From assembly GCF_900116145.1 (NCBI RefSeq), contig NZ_FPAB01000001.1, positions 898,848-962,847 of the forward strand: DNA of 64,000 nt. Direction: 5' to 3'. The notes under the pieces are model-generated. The model saw nothing but the letters and a program-made list of their open reading frames with translations, was not told where the DNA came from and did no database searches. Position 1 is the first letter of the stretch, and every line of letters begins with the position of its first letter. The position numbers and the translations under genes are program-made. Source of the DNA: Streptomyces harbinensis. GTDB lineage: Bacteria > Actinomycetota > Actinomycetes > Streptomycetales > Streptomycetaceae. Below, one piece after another: positions 1-8,923 of this stretch.

Positions 1-40
1 CCGGCGGCCGAGCACGTCAGCTGATCAGCGATATTTCACT

Positions 41-54
41 CGAACGTGTGTTTG
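41..54. promoter_or_regulatory. SOS-box-like LexA site upstream of lexA
   Basis: CGAACGTGTGTTTG closely matches the actinobacterial SOS box CGAAC-N4-GTTCG. The left half is perfect and the right half differs at one position (GTTTG). It lies 63 bases before the lexA start, where an autoregulatory operator is expected. The near-match suggests modest affinity, usual for lexA autoregulation. Only the sequence match is seen; binding is inferred. Confidence 0.65.
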
Positions 55-117
55 GCGCAACCTTTCGATAGCAACTACCGTTGTCTGACTAGGGAGTACC
101 ACCACGAAGGGGCCGAC

Positions 118-888
118 ATGACCACCGCAGCAGACGACGCCATCACCGCCGCCGAGCGCCGCCAGGACCGGCTCTCCGCACCGCACGGTGCGGCCCTGCG
201 CCCGGACAACGGCGCCGCACGGTCGCTGCCGGGGCGCCCGCCGGGCATCCGGGCCGACAGTTCGGGGCTCACCGACCGCCAGCGGCGGGTGATCGAGGTG
301 ATCCGTGACTCAGTGCAGCGGCGCGGCTACCCGCCGTCCATGCGGGAGATCGGCCAGGCCGTGGGGCTCTCCAGCACCTCCTCCGTGGCGCACCAGCTGA
401 TGGCGCTGGAGCGCAAGGGCTTCCTGCGCCGCGACCCGCACCGGCCGCGCGCCTACGAGGTACGGGGCGCCGAGACGCCCACCCCGCCCCCCGCCGACAC
501 CGCGGGCAAGCCGGCCGCCTCCTATGTGCCGCTGGTCGGCCGGATCGCCGCCGGTGGCCCGATCCTCGCCGAGGAGTCGGTCGAGGACGTCTTCCCGCTC
601 CCCCGCCAGCTCGTCGGCGACGGCGAGCTGTTCGTCCTGAAGGTCGTCGGCGACTCCATGATCGAGGCGGCCATCTGCGACGGCGACTGGGTCACCGTCC
701 GCCGCCAGCCGGTCGCGGAGAACGGCGACATCGTGGCCGCCATGCTGGACGGCGAGGCCACCGTCAAGCGCTTCCGGCGGGAGGACGGCCAGGTCTGGCT
801 GCTGCCGCACAACCCCGCCTACCAGCCCATCGCCGGCGACGAGGCGACCATCCTCGGCAAGGTCGTCGCCGTCATGCGGCGCGTCTGA
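118..888 (+). CDS. lexA: LexA SOS transcriptional repressor
   Basis: LexA represses DNA-damage genes and inactivates itself by RecA*-stimulated cleavage. The 256-residue protein has an N-terminal winged helix (about residues 51-117, [19 protein letters not shown] onward) and a C-terminal S24 peptidase domain. The scissile Ala145-Gly146 lies in RIAAGGPI, the catalytic Ser180 in GDSM and Lys217 in ATVKRF, so the autoprotease is intact. The ATG at 118 follows GAAGGGG at good spacing and gives the MTTAAD N-terminus familiar from Streptomyces LexA. The open frame continues upstream but without a plausible start. An SOS-box-like site lies upstream. The gene converges on the helicase that ends at 929. 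Confidence 0.97.
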   Translation: MTTAADDAITAAERRQDRLSAPHGAALRPDNGAARSLPGRPPGIRADSSGLTDRQRRVIEVIRDSVQRRGYPPSMREIGQAVGLSSTSSVAHQLMALERKGFLRRDPHRPRAYEVRGAETPTPPPADTAGKPAASYVPLVGRIAAGGPILAEESVEDVFPLPRQLVGDGELFVLKVVGDSMIEAAICDGDWVTVRRQPVAENGDIVAAMLDGEATVKRFRREDGQVWLLPHNPAYQPIAGDEATILGKVVAVMRRV

Positions 889-928
889 GCAAGCCCGCGC
901 CGCACCCTTCCCTCCCTCCCCGGTGCCG

Positions 929-2926
929 TCAGGACGCGGCAGCGTTCCGCGCTGCCGCGTCGATCGCCGCGAGAGAGCGCCGGACCTGATTCCGGTCCGT
1001 GGTCGTCCAGAAGTCGGGCATCGAGGCCCGCAGGAAGCTTCCGTAGCGGGCCTTGGCCAGCCGGGGATCGAGGACCGCCACCACACCGCGGTCCCCCGTC
1101 GCCCGCACCAGCCGGCCCGCGCCCTGCGCCATCAGCAACGCCGCATGGGTCGCGGCCACCGCCATGAACCCATTGCCGCCCGCCTCCTCCACCGCCTTCT
1201 GCCGCGCGCTCAGCAGCGGATCGTCGGGCCGGGGGAACGGAATGCGGTCCATCACCACCAACTGGCAGCTGGGGCCCGGCACATCGACGCCCTGCCACAG
1301 GGAGAGCGTGCCGAACAGACAGGTCGGCTCGTCCTCGGCGAACGCCCGGATCAGCTCGCCCAGCGTCTCCTCGCCCTGCAGCAGGATCGGCATCTCCAGC
1401 CGGCCGCGCAGCTCTTCGGCGGCGGCCTGCGCCGCCCGCATCGAGGAGAAGAGCCCCAGGGTGCGCCCGCCCGCCGCCTCGATCAGCTCGGCCAGCTCCT
1501 CCAGCATGTCCGCCCGGCCGCCCTCCCGGCCCGGGGTCGCCAGATGCTTGGCCACATAGAGGATGCCCTGCTTGGGATAGTCGAAGGGCGAGCCCACATC
1601 CAGGCCCTTCCACTCCGGGAACTCCTCGCCGTGCGCCCCCTCGGGCGCGAGCCCCAGCGAGGCACCCACCCCGTTGAAGTCCCCGCCCAGCTTGAGCGTG
1701 GCCGAGGTCAGCACCACCGACCGTTCGGTGAACAGCTTCTCCCGCAGCAGCCCCGACACCGACAGCGGAGCGACCCGCAGCGAGGCACCGTACCGCTCGT
1801 GCCGTTCGCACCAGATGACATCGAACTCCGAGGACTCCACCAGGCGTTCGGCCACCTCGTGGACATGCTCCACCGAGGCGAGCGCCTGCTTGCGCACCGC
1901 GTCCTCGTCGCTCAGCGCGGCGTCCCGGGTGGCGCCGAGCGCCGTGATCACCGTCCGGGCGGCATCCCGCAGCGCCACCAGGGCGTACCCCAGGTCCTCG
2001 GGCAGCTCGGTCAGCCGCCCGGGCTCGGCCACGTCCATCAGCCGTTCGAAGGTCTCGGACGCGGTGAGCATCTCGTCCGCCGCCTTCTCGTCCACGATCT
2101 TGGCGGCCCGGCGCACCGCCCGGCCGACACTGCCCGGGTTCAGCTCGCCGGTGGCCACCCCGGTGACCCGGGACACCAGCTCGTGCGCCTCGTCCACGAT
2201 CAGTACCTCGTGGCCCGGCAGGACCGGGGCGCCCTCGATCGCGTCGATCGCCAGCAGCGCGTGGTTGGTGACGATGACATCGGCGACCTTGGCCCGCTCC
2301 CGGGCGGCCTCGGCGAAGCACTCCGCACCGTAGGCGCATTTGCTCGCCCCCAGGCACTCCCGCGAGGAGACCGAGACCTGCGACCAGGCCCGGTCCGACA
2401 CGCCCGGTGTCAGCTCGTCCCGGTCGCCGGTCTCCGACTCGTCCGCCCAGTCCCGCAGGCGCAGCAGATCCTTGCCCAGCTTGCTGCTGGCGCCGCCGGA
2501 GCGCTCGGCCGCCTCGAAGGGGTCGAACAGGCCCTGGTCCTCCTCCTGCGGCACGCCCTCGTGCAGCCGGTGCAGGCACAGATAGTTGGCCCGCCCCTTG
2601 AGGGTGGCGAACTCCGGGCGGCGGCGCAGCAGCGGGCGCAGCGCCTCCACGGTGCGCGGCAGGTCCCGCTCCACCAGCTGCCGCTGGAGGGCGAGCGTGG
2701 CGGTGGCCACGACGACCCGGTCGCCGCCGGCGAGCGCGGGCACCAGGTAGCCCAGGGACTTCCCGGTGCCGGTGCCCGCCTGCGCCAGCAGATGCGTGCC
2801 GCCTTCGATCGCTTCCGCGACGGCCTGCGCCATCGCGACTTGGCCGGGCCGCTCGCTGCCGCCGACGGCGGTCACGGCAGCGTGCAGCAGGTCGGTGAGG
2901 GCCGGCCCCCCGGATGTGACAGTCAT
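929..2926 (-). CDS. dinG: DinG/XPD-type Fe-S ATP-dependent DNA helicase
   Basis: A 665-residue superfamily 2 helicase of the DinG/XPD family, expected to unwind DNA 5'-3' and resolve R-loops, forks or secondary structure. Walker A is QAGTGTGKS (about residues 49-57) and Walker B is DEAH (245-248). Cysteines 117, 191, 197 and 203 sit between them and form the expected four-Cys Fe-S cluster, followed by VIVTNHALL, a family hallmark. The C-terminal half carries SATL and a QGVDVPG segment. The ATG at 2926 starts MTVTSGG; the frame upstream runs antisense-type through the next gene and is not coding. It lies 50 bases downstream of the siderophore synthetase and converges on lexA. No SOS box was seen directly upstream. 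Confidence 0.93.
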   Translation of the reverse strand: MTVTSGGPALTDLLHAAVTAVGGSERPGQVAMAQAVAEAIEGGTHLLAQAGTGTGKSLGYLVPALAGGDRVVVATATLALQRQLVERDLPRTVEALRPLLRRRPEFATLKGRANYLCLHRLHEGVPQEEDQGLFDPFEAAERSGGASSKLGKDLLRLRDWADESETGDRDELTPGVSDRAWSQVSVSSRECLGASKCAYGAECFAEAARERAKVADVIVTNHALLAIDAIEGAPVLPGHEVLIVDEAHELVSRVTGVATGELNPGSVGRAVRRAAKIVDEKAADEMLTASETFERLMDVAEPGRLTELPEDLGYALVALRDAARTVITALGATRDAALSDEDAVRKQALASVEHVHEVAERLVESSEFDVIWCERHERYGASLRVAPLSVSGLLREKLFTERSVVLTSATLKLGGDFNGVGASLGLAPEGAHGEEFPEWKGLDVGSPFDYPKQGILYVAKHLATPGREGGRADMLEELAELIEAAGGRTLGLFSSMRAAQAAAEELRGRLEMPILLQGEETLGELIRAFAEDEPTCLFGTLSLWQGVDVPGPSCQLVVMDRIPFPRPDDPLLSARQKAVEEAGGNGFMAVAATHAALLMAQGAGRLVRATGDRGVVAVLDPRLAKARYGSFLRASMPDFWTTTDRNQVRRSLAAIDAAARNAAAS

Positions 2927-2976
2927 AGGCCAGACACCATACGCGGCGCCACTGACACCGCCGTCGGACCTCGGCC

Positions 2977-4722
2977 TCAGCCGGCGTGCAGCGGATTGGC
3001 CACGGTGCCCTCGATCGCGGCGTGCGGACGCTCGGAACGGTCCCGGTAACCGTCCAGATGCAGCCGGTTGCGGTTCAGGCACAGCCGCTGGATGCGCGGG
3101 GCCAGCAGATCGAAGGCGTCGAAACGGTTCTTCAGCTCGGGGAAGCGCCGCTGGTACCGGAGAATCTCCGCCCGTACGAGTGACCAGAAGTCGTCCTCCG
3201 GCACACCGAGCTGTTCCGCGCACAGCGGTGCCAGGTACCGGAAGACCCCGACGAACAGCCCGGAGTGGATGAACTGCGGCAGGAAGTGCGGCGGCTCGGT
3301 GAGCAGGACCGCGCGCACCTCCTCGGGGATGCCGGCGAACTCCGGCAGCGGATCGGCGCTGAGGTTCACGTCGTCCACGAAGTCCTTCACCGCGAGCCGT
3401 ACCGGTACCTCCCGCTCGTCGAAGACCACGATCGCGTTCTCCCCGTGCGGCGAGAAGACCGTGCCGTACCGGTAGAGGAAGTGCAGCAGCGGCGGCAGCA
3501 GGGCGCCGAAGAGCCGCCGCAGCCAGTCGTCGGCGGCCAGCCCGGAGCGGCGTACCAGCTCCGCCGTCAGGGCCCGGCCGTCCCGGCCGCGCTGGAGCAG
3601 GGCCGCCAGTGTCCGGGCCCGCTCCCCCGCCGCCAGCTGGGGTCCGATCGGCTCGCGCCAGATGCAGCCGAGCAGTTCCCGGAACTGGTACGGCACCTGC
3701 GGCAGCCGGTCGTACAGCGGGTGGGCGACGGTCACCGAGGCGGTCTCGCCGAGCAGGATGACCCGGGTCTCGGCGAGGTACGGGTCGGCGTCGCGCAGCG
3801 CATGGATCCAGCCGGTGACGGCGGGCGCGGCCAGCGTACGCTCGGTGGGGAGGCCGCGGAACACCAGGGTGTTGAGGATGGACAGCGGCAGTTTGACGCT
3901 GCGGCCGGTGGGCCGGCTGACGTTGAGGAAGGTTCTGATGGACTGCTGCGGCAGCCGGAGTTCGCCGTCGCTCGGCAGTTCGATGAGCTGGCCGGCGGCG
4001 AGTTGCGGGGCGTACAGCGGGGCGATGGTCTCGTCCCACTGCCAGGGGTGGACGGGGAGCCACAGATAGTCGGCGGGCTCCCGGCCGGCGCCGGCGACGG
4101 TCTCGGCGAAGGCGCGGCGTACCGGTGCGGACAGTTCCTCGGCGTACAGCGTGCCGGGGTCGGCCAGTTCCGGGACTCCGCGGTAGCGGGCGAGGTCCCG
4201 GTGGACCGCGAGCCACGGCAGGGCGCGCGGGCTGCGGGCCTCGGGGGCCCACTGGGCGGCGTCGGCGGCGGAGAAGCCGACCCGGCCCTTGTTGGCGACC
4301 AGCCAGGGGTGGCCGGTCTGGTGGCCCTCCAGGGCCCCGTAGTCGAGGTCGGCGAGTTCGGCGGCGGTGCGGGCGTTCTCGGCGAGCACCACGTCGGCGG
4401 CGAGGGTGGCGGTGAGTTCGCGCAGCAGATGGCCGAGCGTGTCGCCGTTGATCCCGAGGACGGTGCTGTGGCCCTCGGCGACGAAGGAGAGCGGGTCGGC
4501 GCCGGCGGGCAGCGACGCGGGGTCCACCCGCCAGTGGCCGTAGGCGCCCCGGGCGGCCCGGAAGCGGTAGACGGTATCGGGGGCGACCGGCAGCCGGTAG
4601 GCGTGCGGGCCGTGCTCGTGGTCGGGATCCGGGGTGATGACCCCCTCGTAGGCGAACTCGGCGAGCATTTTGGCGAGCAGGTGTCGCGCGGCGTCGTTCC
4701 AGGCCGCTTCGGATATGGGCAA
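2977..4722 (-). CDS. NIS siderophore synthetase, IucC/DesD-like
   Basis: A 581-residue IucA/IucC-family synthetase, an ATP-dependent enzyme that condenses carboxylates with hydroxamate-amines or alcohols in NRPS-independent siderophore assembly. Family motifs are present in order: HPWLVANKGRVG, LPVHPWQWD, KLPLSILNT, HGENAIVVFD and RLAVKDFVDDV. Length and motif style resemble DesD-type (type C) enzymes acting on dicarboxylic half-amides. No ATG or GTG is well placed. A TTG at 4722 follows ACCGAGGAG at 5-base spacing and is chosen as the start. It is the last of three same-strand genes, 50 bases after the acyltransferase. Substrate and product cannot be read from sequence. In S. coelicolor a small siderophore locus lies at the equivalent place (from memory). 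Confidence 0.9.
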   Translation of the reverse strand: MPISEAAWNDAARHLLAKMLAEFAYEGVITPDPDHEHGPHAYRLPVAPDTVYRFRAARGAYGHWRVDPASLPAGADPLSFVAEGHSTVLGINGDTLGHLLRELTATLAADVVLAENARTAAELADLDYGALEGHQTGHPWLVANKGRVGFSAADAAQWAPEARSPRALPWLAVHRDLARYRGVPELADPGTLYAEELSAPVRRAFAETVAGAGREPADYLWLPVHPWQWDETIAPLYAPQLAAGQLIELPSDGELRLPQQSIRTFLNVSRPTGRSVKLPLSILNTLVFRGLPTERTLAAPAVTGWIHALRDADPYLAETRVILLGETASVTVAHPLYDRLPQVPYQFRELLGCIWREPIGPQLAAGERARTLAALLQRGRDGRALTAELVRRSGLAADDWLRRLFGALLPPLLHFLYRYGTVFSPHGENAIVVFDEREVPVRLAVKDFVDDVNLSADPLPEFAGIPEEVRAVLLTEPPHFLPQFIHSGLFVGVFRYLAPLCAEQLGVPEDDFWSLVRAEILRYQRRFPELKNRFDAFDLLAPRIQRLCLNRNRLHLDGYRDRSERPHAAIEGTVANPLHAG

Positions 4723-4772
4723 GGGGACTCCTCGGTCGGGGACGGGGGACGGTCGGGATCCGCGCTCGGCGT

Positions 4773-5393
4773 TCAGCGGTCCCGGAGCATGATCGCGGCG
4801 CGCTTGTCCGGCAGTTCGGCCTCGGCGGCCTTGCGGAAGCCGGCCGCCCGGAAGGCCGCGACGGAGGCCGCGTTGCGGACATCGGGTTCGGCGACGATCC
4901 GCGCGCAGCGCGGGTGGTGCCGCAGCACCAGGGCGGACACCGCGCGCAGCAATTCGGCGCCGAGGCCGCGGCTCCGGTCCCGGGCGGTGCCGATCAGCAG
5001 GTGGAGCCCGATGTCGTGCGGCGCCGCGGGGTAGTACCGGGCGAGCGGGTCGAGGTCGGCGCGGTAGACCTCCCAGTAGCTCATCGGCCGGCCGTCCAGC
5101 AGGCCAAGGCACGGCACGCTGCGGCCGTCCCCGGCGAGCTGGGCGCCGAGGTGCGCTGCGGTGCGCTCCTGCGGGCCGGCGAGCGACCACCAGCGGTCCA
5201 CCACCGGGTCGTTCATCCAGCCGGCCAGCAACGCCAGATCGCGCCGCGGCTCCACCGGGAGCAGCCGGAACCGCCCACCCGCGGTGGCGGCCGGCCCCCA
5301 CGCGCCGACCGCACCGACCGGCGCGGGGTACGCGGCGGGGCGCGGCAGCTCCAGTTCGAGGGTGTCCTCGCAGCCGGGTTCGCGGATGGACAC
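4773..5393 (-). CDS. IucB/MbtK-like siderophore N-acyltransferase (GNAT)
   Basis: A 206-residue GNAT-fold protein of the IucB/RhbD/MbtK group, which acylates N6-hydroxylysine or a related hydroxylamine in hydroxamate siderophore synthesis. Signature blocks are WMNDPVVDRWW, SYWEVYRADLD, PHDIGLHLLIG (with the group's conserved His-Asp) and RGLGAELLRAV, the acyl-CoA pyrophosphate loop. About 45 N-terminal residues precede the domain, as is common in this group. The GTG at 5393 has TAGGAGG five bases upstream and begins 8 bases after the preceding stop, so the two are almost certainly co-translated. No hydroxylase gene (IucD type) is in the window, so the hydroxamate precursor must come from elsewhere or the acyl acceptor differs. 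Confidence 0.87.
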   Translation of the reverse strand: MSIREPGCEDTLELELPRPAAYPAPVGAVGAWGPAATAGGRFRLLPVEPRRDLALLAGWMNDPVVDRWWSLAGPQERTAAHLGAQLAGDGRSVPCLGLLDGRPMSYWEVYRADLDPLARYYPAAPHDIGLHLLIGTARDRSRGLGAELLRAVSALVLRHHPRCARIVAEPDVRNAASVAAFRAAGFRKAAEAELPDKRAAIMLRDR

Positions 5394-5401
5394 GGCGCCT
5401 C

Positions 5402-7348
5402 CTAGCAGGTGGTGAGGGGGTTGGGGACCGTGACGTAGACGGACTGGCCGTCCACCGGTCCCACCAGTTCGTCCAGGCCCCGCAGCCGGGTGAGCAGATT
5501 GCCCTTGCACCGCAGGGTGGCGCTGTCCAGGAGGTGCGCGGCGAGCCGGGAGACCGGACGTCCGGGGTCACCGGAGGTGGCCAGGCCGCCGAGGAAGCGG
5601 CGGAAGGCGGCCAGCAGGAGCGCTTCGTCCGCCAGCCGCTGGGAGCCGAAGGCGCCGATCAGGCCGAGCACGTTGTTGATGCCGAGGTAGTACGCGAACC
5701 GTTCGTCGGTCACCTCGTCGCCGACGAAGGTGTCGGAGCGCTCGCCGATGCCGGGCAGTCGCCGGTCGAGGGCGTCCCGGGCCGACTCACGGAAGTAGTA
5801 GCCCTGATTGTCGCGGTACCGGCCGCCCACCGGCCAGCCGTCGGCGTCCAGGAGCACCAGCGTGTTCTGCTGGTGGGCCTCCAGCGCCACGCCGGCCTCG
5901 GCGTCCAGCCACAGGATGGGGCGCACCACGGTCTGGAGGTAACGCAGGAACCACTCGGCGGAGATCGAGGGGACGCCGCGGCCGGTGCGTTCGGCGAGGG
6001 CGTTGACGGCGTCGGCGAGCCGGGAGCGCAGCCGGCCGGGGGCGATGCCCGGCCAGGGGCGCGGTGCGGTGAGGCCGGCCAGGCACACCGGATCGTCCCC
6101 GGGGGTGAAGGGGTTGTGCCGCAGCAGGGTGTCCAGGCCGGGGACCGGGGTGCCGGAGGGGTCGTCCACGGCGAGGTAGGCGGGGTCGCGGACGATGTCG
6201 AAGCCGGGGCCGTCGGGGAAGGCCGCGCGCCACTGCGCGCCGAGGCCGGTGCCCAGCAGCCGGTGCACTTCGACGCCCCGGTGCAGTTCCTTGCGGAGGT
6301 TCTCGCGGCGGGAGTTGGTGATGCTCAGTCCGAGCGAGAGCTTGAGCATGAAGGGGGCGCCGGGCCGGTGGACGGTGCGCACCGAGGAGGTCGGGTACCA
6401 GGGTGCGCCGTGTTCGCCCAGGTCGTGCAGGGCGCCGGCGGCCAGGAGCCCGGCGACGGCCGGGCGCTGGAGGATGTCGCGGGCCTGCCAGGGGTGCAGC
6501 GGCAGCGGGGCGGTGTCCCGGGGCAGCGGCAGCGGGGCGTCGGCCAGCCGGACGGCCAGTTCGGTGGCGGGGACGAGAGTGCCGTCGCCGTCGTGCCAGG
6601 CGGAGTCGGTGGCCAGCAGCGCCCGGTCGACGGCGAGCCAGTGCAGTGGGAAGGAGCCGCGCAGTTCCGGGGAGAACCGGCGGGCATCCGCGCCGGCCAG
6701 TCCCTCGCGGCTCTTGGGCGTGGGGTGCAGCGGATGGCCCAGGAGCAGGGCCTGTTCGGCTTCGAGGAAGGCGTCGCGGTGGTCGGCGGGCCCGGGGGCG
6801 CAGCGGCGGTCGGCGAGGAAGACGGCGGTGCGCTGGACGGAGTCGGCGACCCGTCCGACCAGGGCGACCGCTTCGCGTACCCCGCGCGCCTCCCGCGGTC
6901 CGGCCGTTCCTTCCCTGGCCAGCAGCGCGGCGAGGGCGGCGGCGTCGAGCGGCGGCGCGTCGTGCGGGGCGCCGTCGAGTGCGGGGAGGCCGAACCGGTG
7001 CCAGCCGGTGGGCGACCAGTAGCGCACCGGTACCCGCAGGGCGGTGCCGGAGGCGGCCAGCGGCACCCGCAGTTCGTGGTCGGCGGGGCGTTCCAGGCCG
7101 GTTTCGCGCACCCAGCAGCGCAGCAGGTTCTCGATGCCCGCCGCGTCGGCGGCCAGTTCGGGATCGGGCTGCTCCAGCGGGTCGCCGGTGGCGGCGGCCG
7201 GCGGGAGGCCGGCGGTGCCGGGCCCGTTCTCGGAGGCGGCGGGGCGGCGGTGTCCCGGGATCGCCGGCTCGACGAGCCGGGCCAGCCGCCGGCGCACCGG
7301 CTGACGCTCACGGGCCGGGCTGGGCTCCGGGCGGGGGCGTGCGGTCAT
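5402..7348 (-). CDS. NIS siderophore synthetase, IucA/IucC family, first gene of operon
   Basis: A 648-residue second IucA/IucC-family synthetase. Visible motifs are HPLHPTPKSREG (nucleotide-binding loop of the family), LPLHPWQ, KLSLGLSITNSRR, EAHQQNTLV and RYRDNQGYY. A Pro/Arg-rich N-terminal extension of about 70 residues precedes the conserved region and the true start may be a little further in. The ATG at 7348 is the first usable start. Together with the acyltransferase and the second synthetase it makes a minimal NIS operon. The preference for citrate or another carboxylate cannot be deduced. The C-terminus contains DSATLRCKGNLLTRL, reminiscent of the FhuF-like tail of these enzymes. 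No siderophore exporter or receptor gene is adjacent. Confidence 0.92.
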   Translation of the reverse strand: MTARPRPEPSPARERQPVRRRLARLVEPAIPGHRRPAASENGPGTAGLPPAAATGDPLEQPDPELAADAAGIENLLRCWVRETGLERPADHELRVPLAASGTALRVPVRYWSPTGWHRFGLPALDGAPHDAPPLDAAALAALLAREGTAGPREARGVREAVALVGRVADSVQRTAVFLADRRCAPGPADHRDAFLEAEQALLLGHPLHPTPKSREGLAGADARRFSPELRGSFPLHWLAVDRALLATDSAWHDGDGTLVPATELAVRLADAPLPLPRDTAPLPLHPWQARDILQRPAVAGLLAAGALHDLGEHGAPWYPTSSVRTVHRPGAPFMLKLSLGLSITNSRRENLRKELHRGVEVHRLLGTGLGAQWRAAFPDGPGFDIVRDPAYLAVDDPSGTPVPGLDTLLRHNPFTPGDDPVCLAGLTAPRPWPGIAPGRLRSRLADAVNALAERTGRGVPSISAEWFLRYLQTVVRPILWLDAEAGVALEAHQQNTLVLLDADGWPVGGRYRDNQGYYFRESARDALDRRLPGIGERSDTFVGDEVTDERFAYYLGINNVLGLIGAFGSQRLADEALLLAAFRRFLGGLATSGDPGRPVSRLAAHLLDSATLRCKGNLLTRLRGLDELVGPVDGQSVYVTVPNPLTTC

Positions 7349-7647
7349 CGGGGTACGGCGCGCGCGGGCCGGAGTGAGCCGCCGCGCCTCCCTCCTTCGG
7401 CCATGGGGGGTCTGTCATGTCTGCGGCATCCCGCCGCATAAGGAGTAACGACACAACCGCCGGGGGATCACGGCCTGTATCAAGATCCTTTGCACGAAGC
7501 ACCACGCAACGCCGCCGCACGGTGGCCGGAACCGGGGACCCCGTGACCGCCGTCTACGGGTGCACCGGCATAGTGTGAGAACGCTCCCGCACCATGGCGG
7601 GGCACATGACAAGCCGCACTCAGGCACAACTCCGGGGGAGTTCACCC
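7349..7647. other. Divergent intergenic region, siderophore operon / protease
   Basis: It must hold the promoters of the leftward siderophore operon and the rightward protease. I looked for the DmdR/IdeR iron box (TTAGGTTAGGCTCACCTAA-like) and found no convincing match. A short inverted repeat TGCGGC/GCCGCA lies near 7421-7438. A GGGGGAG ribosome site (7633-7639) serves the protease ATG. The 70-codon frame on the minus strand here lacks support. Confidence 0.5.
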
Positions 7648-8838
7648 ATGTCTTCGATACGCGGGCGGCTCGGACGCCGCCGTACCGCTCTGGCCGCCAC
7701 GGCCATGGCGGCCGCGCTCGCGCTCACCGTCAGCGCCTGCAACGGCGACGACGAGCCCAGCACCGACGCCAAGCCCAGCGACGGCGGCCAGATGCAGGAC
7801 CTGCTGGACAACCTGCCCTTCGACGTCGACGTCGAAGCCTGGATCAACGGCGGCTGGGAAGACTGGGACACCGACAAGTGGATGCGCGACATCGGTGAGT
7901 TCATCAACCCGATCATCGAGGGCCTGTGGGACTCCGACCGCATGGAGGAGGCCCAGGACCCCGACCAGGCGATCGACGAGACGGAGATCGAGGAGGACGT
8001 CAACCCGCCGGAGAGCGAGGACCCGCAGGCCGACCGGGGCATCACCGACGTCGAGCCGCTGCCGGTCGACGCCCAGCAGGTGCCCTTCCCCTACACCGAC
8101 AACGCGGCCCCGATCGGCAAGGTGTTCTTCGACACCCCCGAGGGCTCCATGGTGTGCTCCGGCACGGTCGTGAAGGACCCGGCCAAGCCCGGCCAGTCCA
8201 ACCTCGTCGCCACCGCCGGCCACTGCGTGCACGCCGGCACCGAGGGCGGCTGGTTCCGGAACATCGCCTTCGTTCCGGCCTTCAACAACAACGGCGCGCC
8301 CGACCCGTACAACGCCCCGTTCGAGGAGATGGCCCCCTACGGCATCTACTGGGCCAACTACGTCTCCACCACCCAGTACTGGATCGACAACGGCACGGCC
8401 ATGGGCGGCGGCGGCGCGCACGGCGACTTCGCCATCCTGGAGGTCGAGAACGAGGACGGCTCCTCGCAGTCCCTGGAGGAGACCGTCGGCAACGCCGTGG
8501 AGATCGACTTCGACGCCCCGGCCGTCTCCGGCCTCGGCGACGTCACCCTCTACGGCTTCCCGGCCGCCGATCCCTACGACGGCAACCTCATGTACAACTG
8601 CTCCGACACCCCCTCCCGGCTGTCCCTGGACAGCGCGATGCCCGGGATGTACTGGGCCGGCTGCACCATGACCGGCGGCTCCTCCGGCGGCCCCTGGATC
8701 CGCTGGGACGCGGACAACGAGCCCCGGCTGATCTCGGTGAACTCCATCGGCCCGATGGAGAGCACCTGGCTGGCGGGCCCGCGTCTCGAGGACGACGCGC
8801 AGGCGGTGCTCGACCACGTCAGCAGCGGCCAGCGCTGA
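7648..8838 (+). CDS. Secreted lipoprotein serine protease, trypsin/V8-like
   Basis: A 396-residue extracellular protease anchored to the membrane. The signal peptide has a twin-Arg-rich start and a lipobox LTVSAC with Cys31 as the probable lipidation site. Residues 32 to about 150 are a very acidic Asp/Glu-rich linker. The peptidase domain has a complete triad: His192 in TAGHC, Asp260 in HGDFAIL and Ser346 in GGSSGGP, a layout typical of S1/V8-like enzymes. The ATG at 7648 sits 8 bases after GGGGGAG; an in-frame ATG at 7594 would disrupt the signal peptide. It stands alone with its own terminator. The protein substrate is unknown. The neighbouring siderophore and panD genes give no obvious functional link. 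Confidence 0.88.
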   Translation: MSSIRGRLGRRRTALAATAMAAALALTVSACNGDDEPSTDAKPSDGGQMQDLLDNLPFDVDVEAWINGGWEDWDTDKWMRDIGEFINPIIEGLWDSDRMEEAQDPDQAIDETEIEEDVNPPESEDPQADRGITDVEPLPVDAQQVPFPYTDNAAPIGKVFFDTPEGSMVCSGTVVKDPAKPGQSNLVATAGHCVHAGTEGGWFRNIAFVPAFNNNGAPDPYNAPFEEMAPYGIYWANYVSTTQYWIDNGTAMGGGGAHGDFAILEVENEDGSSQSLEETVGNAVEIDFDAPAVSGLGDVTLYGFPAADPYDGNLMYNCSDTPSRLSLDSAMPGMYWAGCTMTGGSSGGPWIRWDADNEPRLISVNSIGPMESTWLAGPRLEDDAQAVLDHVSSGQR

Positions 8839-8854
8839 TCCGCTCCGCGCGCAC

Positions 8855-8899
8855 GGGCCGGGCCCGTACCCCTCACACCGAGGGGTACGGGCCCGGCCC
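8855..8899. terminator. Bidirectional terminator between protease and panD
   Basis: A perfect 19-bp inverted repeat (8855-8873 with 8881-8899) around a 7-base loop, 16 bases after the protease stop and 25 bases from the panD stop. It serves both convergent genes. There is no long T-run, as is usual in Streptomyces. Confidence 0.88.
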
Positions 8900-8923
8900 A
8901 TTCTCGTTCCGCCCGCGGTCCGG

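Noticed and set aside
929..4882. A very long minus-strand frame spanning the helicase and beyond
   Set aside because: Only 929-2926 has helicase motifs. The upstream part is Arg/Pro-rich and lies out of frame across the siderophore synthetase.
7308..7520. A 70-codon minus-strand frame before the siderophore operon
   Set aside because: No ribosome site and no recognisable pattern, and it overlaps the first synthetase start in another frame.
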